NCBI GenBank assembly: GCA_964517075.1
Contig: CAZFAT010000040.1
Location: forward strand, 1 to 10,775
Direction of reading: 5' to 3'
DNA length: 10,775 nucleotides
Origin: CAZFAT01 sp964517075
GTDB taxonomy: Bacteria > Acidobacteriota > Vicinamibacteria > Vicinamibacterales > SCN-69-37
Part shown: positions 7,078 through 10,775 of the stretch, in pieces
Position numbering within the stretch: the stretch's first letter is position 1
Layout: each line of letters begins with the position of its first letter
Position numbers and translations under genes: made by a program
The notes under the pieces: generated by a model
What the model was told of the DNA's origin: nothing
Seen by the model: the letters and a program-made list of their open reading frames with translations, nothing else
Database searches by the model: none

Positions 7078-7479
7078 TCACCGCTGCGGGAGCGGTTGCG
7101 GCACATCCTCGAACAGCGGGAGGGTGTCGCGATGGAGCAGGACCCACAGCGCATAAGCGCCCAGGGCAGTCCCCACGGGGAAATCGATCAGGCCGAGGAT
7201 GCTGACCACGAACGTCAGGATCCGCCCCCACTGCCGGTACTTCAGCAGGCCGATGCCCGCGATCAGCCGCGGTAGAGACAACATGATGATGATCGACGAC
7301 GCGACGCCGCCGATGGTGGCCAGGATGGGGACGGCGACCATGCTGTCGCCGATAGGCGCGCTGAAGCCGACGATGGCCGCGATGCCGCCGAACAGCAGGG
7401 CCACAATTACGCCCAGCAGCAGGCCGAACGACGCGTAGACGATCTGGAGAATGGCAAGCGCCCGCACGTGGCTCGTCAT
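7078..7479 (-). CDS. Small integral membrane protein, four predicted helices, 133 aa
   Basis: The start MTSHVRALAILQ (ATG at 7479-7477) is set by a strong GAGGAG eight bases upstream. The frame stays open further upstream, but that extension is Arg/Pro-rich and not membrane-like. Hydrophobic segments run through residues about 8-26 and 26-40, then 48-70 (VPILATIGGVASSIIIML), then a paired stretch at about 88-120 (ILTFVVSILGLIDFPVGTALGAYALWVLL). A basic KYRQWGR turn lies between the last two. The closing pattern G-T-x-L-G-x-Y-x-LWVLL followed by a short polar tail with LF is common in small bacterial membrane proteins of this size that have no known function. It is convergent with the heme protein gene; the two stops are 42 bp apart. 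It may be cotranscribed with the serine hydrolase upstream, but two stem-loops lie in between. Confidence 0.75.
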   Translation of the reverse strand: MTSHVRALAILQIVYASFGLLLGVIVALLFGGIAAIVGFSAPIGDSMVAVPILATIGGVASSIIIMLSLPRLIAGIGLLKYRQWGRILTFVVSILGLIDFPVGTALGAYALWVLLHRDTLPLFEDVPQPLPQR

Positions 7480-7487
7480 GGCATTCG

Positions 7488-7493
7488 CTCCTC
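7488..7493 (-). promoter_or_regulatory. Ribosome binding site GAGGAG for the small membrane protein
   Basis: GAGGAG on the - strand sits eight bases before the ATG at 7479. It decides the start of the membrane protein against the longer open frame that reaches 7608. Confidence 0.75.
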
Positions 7494-7503
7494 GGGGCGC
7501 CGT

Positions 7504-7542
7504 CAGGGGCGACACCCTGGACAGGCCGCCGACGGGCGGCCT
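7504..7542 (-). terminator. Two adjacent stem-loops after the serine hydrolase gene, possible terminator
   Basis: AGGCCGCC (7523-7530) and GGCGGCCT (7535-7542) form a perfect 8-bp stem with a 4-base loop. Beside it CAGGG (7504-7508) pairs with CCCTG (7515-7519). They lie 36-74 bases downstream of the serine hydrolase stop and upstream of the membrane protein's ribosome binding site. No T-run follows on the - strand, so a standard intrinsic terminator is not shown. They could equally be RNA-stabilising or processing structures. Confidence 0.35.
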
Positions 7543-7577
7543 CCCTCGAAAACACGGGCGCCGGCCGGAAGTTTCAC

Positions 7578-9608
7578 TTACGGCACCATCGGCCCCTTCA
7601 GCCGCCAATCCTCGTCGAAAAAGCCCTGCCGTTCCACAAATAACGGCAGATACCGGTAGTTGTTCCCGGGCTTCGTGGTGTCGACAATCGCCCAGTCCGG
7701 CAGCTTGGGCGACTGCATGGCGTTGCTGGCGTGGTCGTGGAACGTGAATCCGCTGTTGATGACGACGTACTTCCGCGGATTCAGTGGGTTCGGAAAGATG
7801 AAGACGGGCGCGTGCGTCGCCGGGAACTTCTGCCCGCCGACGACCACGCCGTCGGCCCTCCAGGCGATGGGCAGCCGACTGGCGATGCGCCGGTAGACGG
7901 CGTTACTGGACGGGTCGCCGAACAGCGCGATGTGGTTCGCGGCGATGTCCGCGTCGGTGACGGCCGTGTCGTTCTTCACGCGGGGTTCCCCACGGAAGAA
8001 ATGGGTCCACTCACTGATGGCGTAGTCCGCCTGCTCCCGTTCCCACGTCCCGAGCGCCTCGCTGTAGGCCCTCCCGGTCGGCCGCACGAACATGAACGCG
8101 TCCATGAAGGCATCGTCGATCGGGCCTTGCAGGCCGTGGGCCTTCCGGAGTCCGCTGGCCGGGAGCTCGCCGACTCGCCATGTGCCGCCCGTCCTGATGA
8201 GACCCACGTGGAGCGACCGGTCGCGCGCCACCGGGGGCAGACCGACGACCGCGGTGTCGATGCTGAGGCGCGGCCGGACGCCGGCGGCAAACGGCGCGTC
8301 GCCTGGACCAAATGTCAGGTGCAGCGCCGTGACGTTCGTCGTCGTCATCATCACCGCGTCGCCCTCGATCTTCGCATTCACCCGGGCCCGCTCCCACGTC
8401 TCGCCCATCGCATCGACGGTGAGCCAGAACATCCTGTCGTAGCGGAGCGTCCACGTCGTGAACCGAATCTCCGGCGGCACACGTGTGCGGCCCTTCGCGG
8501 CGAGCTGATCGAGCCGATCCTGCAACTGCTGGCGCGCGACCGGTTCGTAGGAATGGCCGGTCTTCGGGCCGATCAGGTGCTCGAGCGTCAGCCCGTCGGC
8601 CAGCATCGCGGCAGCCATGACGTCGGCCGCCTGCTTCTGCGGATCGATCTCGCCGGAATAGGCGACGACCGGCACGTTGAACGCGTTCAGGGCATAGTCG
8701 GCTGCGTCGTACAAATGCCACAGCCGGCGCTGCACCGCATTTTGCGGCCGTGTCTGGTGGGCGTTGCGGAGATAGACCGCCGTCTCGGTGAAGCCGGCGC
8801 CGGGCGCCACCGCCACCCATCGATCGGCGAAGTGCAGGCCGTACTGCCACGCCGAGGCCCCGCCCATCGAGAAGCCGGCCATGACGATCCGATCGGGATC
8901 GATTGAATAGGCCCTCGTCACCGATTCGATGGCCTCGAGGCCATCGACCTCGCCCGCGAACCGGTTCGCGTTCGTGTAGCGGCCATAGGGCTGCACCATG
9001 AACCGGTCCGGGCCCGCACGGTACGGCTTCGATGTGTAGCCGGTCGTGGACTTCGTCATGAACTGCTGTTCGAGCACGGTATCGTCCCGGCCGTGCAGGA
9101 ACACGTCCAGACGATACTGGCGCTTCGCCCCGGAGTCGTACTGCTCCGGCATCGTCAGGATGTAGGGTTGCGCGGAGCCGTCGAGCCGCGAATAGAAGCC
9201 GCGCACGCCGCTCTCGGTCATCCACGCCGTGCGGCCGTTCGCCAGTTCCTCCGCGCGCGCCAGTCCGGCTGCGAGCGTCTGCTGCGCGTAGCTGGCCGGC
9301 GTGCTCCCGCGGCCGGCATACAGGCGTTCGTCATATTTCAGCGGCCGGCGGACCGCGTCGAGATAGACCTCGATGTCCGCAATGCGGTCAGCCATCGGAC
9401 CCGATCGGTATCGTGCGTGGAGGCTGGCGACTTTCGCGGCCAGTTCGTTGACGCGCGCCTGGAGAACCGCCGCCTCTTCGGCCGATACGCCTGTGCCGCG
9501 CGGCGGAAACGGCGGCGGCGCCGTCGGGGCGGTCTGCTGGCTGCCCGCCACGAACGGGCCGGCCAGCACACCGGCGAACAGCAGGACGAGCGGCAGTTGG
9601 CGCAGCAT
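7578..9608 (-). CDS. Exported serine hydrolase, prolyl-oligopeptidase/esterase-type alpha/beta fold, 676 aa
   Basis: The protein starts with a signal peptide (MLRQLPLVLLFAGVLAGPFVAG). AGAGGA six bases before the ATG supports this start. Residues about 41-130 are helical and charged. The catalytic alpha/beta hydrolase domain spans about 135-370, with LDVFLHGRDD near 168-176 (HG of the oxyanion region) and G245-F-S247-M-G-G250 as the nucleophile elbow. D322 (SGEIDP) and H352 (KTGHSY) fit as acid and base of the triad. About 300 residues follow, probably a beta-rich region and a second alpha/beta segment ending in APVFIFPNPLN and an NSGFTFHDHA motif. I recognise these only as part of large secreted peptidase S9-like proteins of Acidobacteria and Planctomycetes. 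Role inferred: extracytoplasmic peptide or ester hydrolysis. It lies 48 bp downstream of the M20 gene on the same strand and is probably cotranscribed. Substrate cannot be told from sequence. Confidence 0.85.
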   Translation of the reverse strand: MLRQLPLVLLFAGVLAGPFVAGSQQTAPTAPPPFPPRGTGVSAEEAAVLQARVNELAAKVASLHARYRSGPMADRIADIEVYLDAVRRPLKYDERLYAGRGSTPASYAQQTLAAGLARAEELANGRTAWMTESGVRGFYSRLDGSAQPYILTMPEQYDSGAKRQYRLDVFLHGRDDTVLEQQFMTKSTTGYTSKPYRAGPDRFMVQPYGRYTNANRFAGEVDGLEAIESVTRAYSIDPDRIVMAGFSMGGASAWQYGLHFADRWVAVAPGAGFTETAVYLRNAHQTRPQNAVQRRLWHLYDAADYALNAFNVPVVAYSGEIDPQKQAADVMAAAMLADGLTLEHLIGPKTGHSYEPVARQQLQDRLDQLAAKGRTRVPPEIRFTTWTLRYDRMFWLTVDAMGETWERARVNAKIEGDAVMMTTTNVTALHLTFGPGDAPFAAGVRPRLSIDTAVVGLPPVARDRSLHVGLIRTGGTWRVGELPASGLRKAHGLQGPIDDAFMDAFMFVRPTGRAYSEALGTWEREQADYAISEWTHFFRGEPRVKNDTAVTDADIAANHIALFGDPSSNAVYRRIASRLPIAWRADGVVVGGQKFPATHAPVFIFPNPLNPRKYVVINSGFTFHDHASNAMQSPKLPDWAIVDTTKPGNNYRYLPLFVERQGFFDEDWRLKGPMVP

Positions 9609-9614
9609 GACGTG

Positions 9615-9620
9615 TCCTCT
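9615..9620 (-). promoter_or_regulatory. Ribosome binding site AGAGGA for the serine hydrolase
   Basis: AGAGGA on the - strand lies six bases before the ATG at 9608. It is immediately downstream of the intergenic hairpin at 9623-9648, so folding of that hairpin leaves it just outside the stem. Confidence 0.65.
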
Positions 9621-9622
9621 GG

Positions 9623-9648
9623 ATGGAGGGGCCGACCGGCTCCTCCAT
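9623..9648 (-). other. Intergenic hairpin between the M20 and serine hydrolase genes
   Basis: On the - strand ATGGAGG (9648-9642) pairs with CCTCCAT (9629-9623). A single A/C mismatch follows, then GCC pairs with GGC around the loop GGTC. That makes a compact 10-bp stem filling most of the 48-base gap. It starts 8 bases after the M20 stop and ends 2 bases before the AGAGGA of the next gene. There is no T-run. The 5' arm itself contains GGAGG. Possible roles are transcript processing or stability, or setting the translation ratio of the two genes. Confidence 0.5.
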
Positions 9649-9656
9649 TTCCCGAA

Positions 9657-10775
9657 TCACTTCCCGCCGAACAGCTCCAGCAACTCGGTCACCTCGGCGC
9701 GAATGGCGGCCTTGAGCGTCGGCTCGAGATCAGGCGCCCACTCCGGCGAGTGCGGCGGCGGCACGGGAATCCCGGTCTTCCGCGCCTCGGCGAACTTCGC
9801 GGCGTTCACCGCACCGATGTGCAGCAGCGCCGCCGGAATGCCGGCGCGGCCGTACTCGGCGAAATCCTCGGACGTCATCTTCGGCGGCATCTCCACGACA
9901 TTCGCTTCGCCGAGTCCGCGTTTGAGTGCCGCGGCCAGGCGGTTCGTCAACGCGGGATCGTTGTAGACCGGGTGGTTGCCGGTGGCCGGCACGTCCACCC
10001 GGGGCTCGCGCGGCGCGCCCGCTGCCTCTGCCTCGCCGCGTGCAATCCGTCGAATCGCCGCGAGCACGCGCGTGCGGACCTCAGGCGTGTAGGTGCGGAC
10101 CGTCAGCTGCAGCCGGACCTCGCCGGGAATGACGTTGCTCTGCGTGCCGCCGTGAATCGACCCGACGGTGACGACCACCGGATCGTTCGGATTGCTCTCG
10201 CGCGACACGATCGTCTGCAGGCTGAGCACGATGCGGGACGCGAGGACGATGGGATCGACGGTGTTGAAAGGCATGGCGCCGTGGCCGCCCCGCCCGAAGA
10301 CCGTGATGGTGACAGCGTCGGACATCGACCGGAAGAAACCGGCGCGATAGCCAATCGTCCCCGCCGGCATCGTGTCGTCGTCGTGCAGCGAGAGCGCGAA
10401 GTCGGGCCGCGGGAAGCGCGTGAAGAGCCCGTCCTTGATCATCGCCACGGCGCCGCCGCCGCTTTCCTCGGCGGGTTGCCCCACCATGACCAGCGTGCCT
10501 TGCCAGCGCGTGCGGTGCTCGGCCATCATGCGCGCCGTCCCGGCCCAGGCGGCCATGTGCAGATCGTGGCCGCATGCGTGCATCACCGGCACCTGTTCCC
10601 CGGCGGCGTTCTTGGCGACGGCCGTGCTCGCATACGGCAAGCCGGTGTTCTCCTTCACCGGCAGGGCGTCCAGCTCCGTGCGCAGCATGACCGTGGGTCC
10701 CGCGCCGTTTCTCATCACGCCGACGATGCCGGTCCGTCCGACGCCGGTCGTGACGTCGAACCCCAGGGGTTTCAG
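9657..10775 (-). CDS. M20-family metallopeptidase/amidohydrolase (M20D-like), 5'-truncated by the window edge
   Basis: The frame is open to the last base, giving about 372 visible residues. It lacks only the N-terminus; these proteins usually have about 400-440 residues, often with a signal peptide. From the edge, LKPLGFDVTTGVG...GIVG is the normal lead-in of the family, so the GTG at 10718 is not a real start. Metal-site motifs follow: R-T-E-L-D-ALP near 10683-10658, HACGHD (Cys codon 10574, His codon 10568), PAEESGGGA (Glu codons at 10469 and 10466), SLHDD (His near 10385), GGHGAMP in the dimerisation domain, and a late PPPHSPEW. These proteins use two metal ions to hydrolyse N-acyl or N-aminoacyl amide bonds, as in hippurate and N-acetyl amino acid hydrolases. 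The GTQSN-x-IP segment is the usual lid motif. It is upstream of, and probably cotranscribed with, the serine hydrolase. Family call is firm; substrate unknown. Confidence 0.9.
   Translation of the reverse strand: MKPLGFDVTTGVGRTGIVGVMRNGAGPTVMLRTELDALPVKENTGLPYASTAVAKNAAGEQVPVMHACGHDLHMAAWAGTARMMAEHRTRWQGTLVMVGQPAEESGGGAVAMIKDGLFTRFPRPDFALSLHDDDTMPAGTIGYRAGFFRSMSDAVTITVFGRGGHGAMPFNTVDPIVLASRIVLSLQTIVSRESNPNDPVVVTVGSIHGGTQSNVIPGEVRLQLTVRTYTPEVRTRVLAAIRRIARGEAEAAGAPREPRVDVPATGNHPVYNDPALTNRLAAALKRGLGEANVVEMPPKMTSEDFAEYGRAGIPAALLHIGAVNAAKFAEARKTGIPVPPPHSPEWAPDLEPTLKAAIRAEVTELLELFGGK

Noticed and set aside
7480..7608. N-terminal extension of the small membrane protein to 7608
   Set aside because: The extension would overlap the serine hydrolase gene, is Arg/Gly/Pro-rich, and ignores the strong GAGGAG in front of the ATG at 7479.
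7731..8906. A 391-codon open frame on the + strand
   Set aside because: It lies wholly antisense to the serine hydrolase, whose catalytic motifs and signal peptide are unmistakable. The antisense product is Arg/His/Gly-rich with no recognisable motif.
8011..9225. A 404-codon open frame on the - strand overlapping the serine hydrolase
   Set aside because: It is a shifted reading of the same gene with Arg-rich low-complexity content. The real frame carries the GFSMGG elbow and catalytic His.
1..10775. A new defence, CRISPR, phage or toxin-antitoxin system
   Set aside because: All seven genes fit ordinary envelope or exported metabolic families. There are no spaced direct repeats, nucleases, helicases, reverse transcriptases or small paired toxin/antitoxin genes.

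Overview
The window is about 10.8 kb of very GC-rich bacterial DNA with seven protein-coding genes, two of them cut by the window edges, and one decayed transposase remnant. I see no RNA gene, CRISPR array or intact mobile element. The gene content suggests a soil-type Acidobacteriota (Vicinamibacteria-like) or a related heterotroph of the PVC sphere. It consists of secreted peptidases and amidohydrolases, a large exported 'PVC-type' propeller/HEAT/cytochrome c/discoidin protein with Gly-Arg-rich linkers, and an exported clan GH-A-like glycosidase. This assignment is inferred from protein style only; no marker gene is present.

Left part, + strand (1-2063): a 5'-truncated DUF3943 protein is followed, with an ATGA stop/start overlap and a good ribosome binding site, by a small exported outer-membrane beta-barrel protein. 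The two look translationally coupled. Next comes a gene-poor stretch (2064-2532) holding a hairpin and, on the - strand, a frameshifted C-terminal scrap of what looks like an IS91-type transposase.

Middle part (2533-7035): two exported proteins are transcribed divergently from a 75-bp spacer with overlapping -10-like sequences. On the - strand is a (beta/alpha)8 glycoside-hydrolase-like protein with an NEP acid/base motif. On the + strand is a 967-residue protein with a signal peptide, a TIGR02604-type beta-propeller (with an EF-hand-like calcium loop), HEAT-like helices, a CxxCH cytochrome c domain and a C-terminal F5/8-type-C-like domain. The pairing suggests extracytoplasmic carbohydrate breakdown coupled to oxidation of a released sugar or alcohol. 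That link is an inference.

Right part, - strand (7078-10775): transcription runs from a truncated M20-family amidohydrolase into an exported serine hydrolase of the prolyl-oligopeptidase/esterase fold. They are separated by 49 bp that hold a clean hairpin. After a further gap with two small stem-loops comes a small four-helix membrane protein with a strong ribosome binding site, convergent with the cytochrome gene. The M20 and serine hydrolase genes probably form a small operon for breaking down peptides or acylated amino compounds.

I found no convincing sign of a new defence or mobile system. The most useful leads are the transposase remnant, the glycosidase/cytochrome divergent pair, the Gly-Arg repeat inserted in the discoidin domain, and the intergenic hairpin between the two hydrolase genes.
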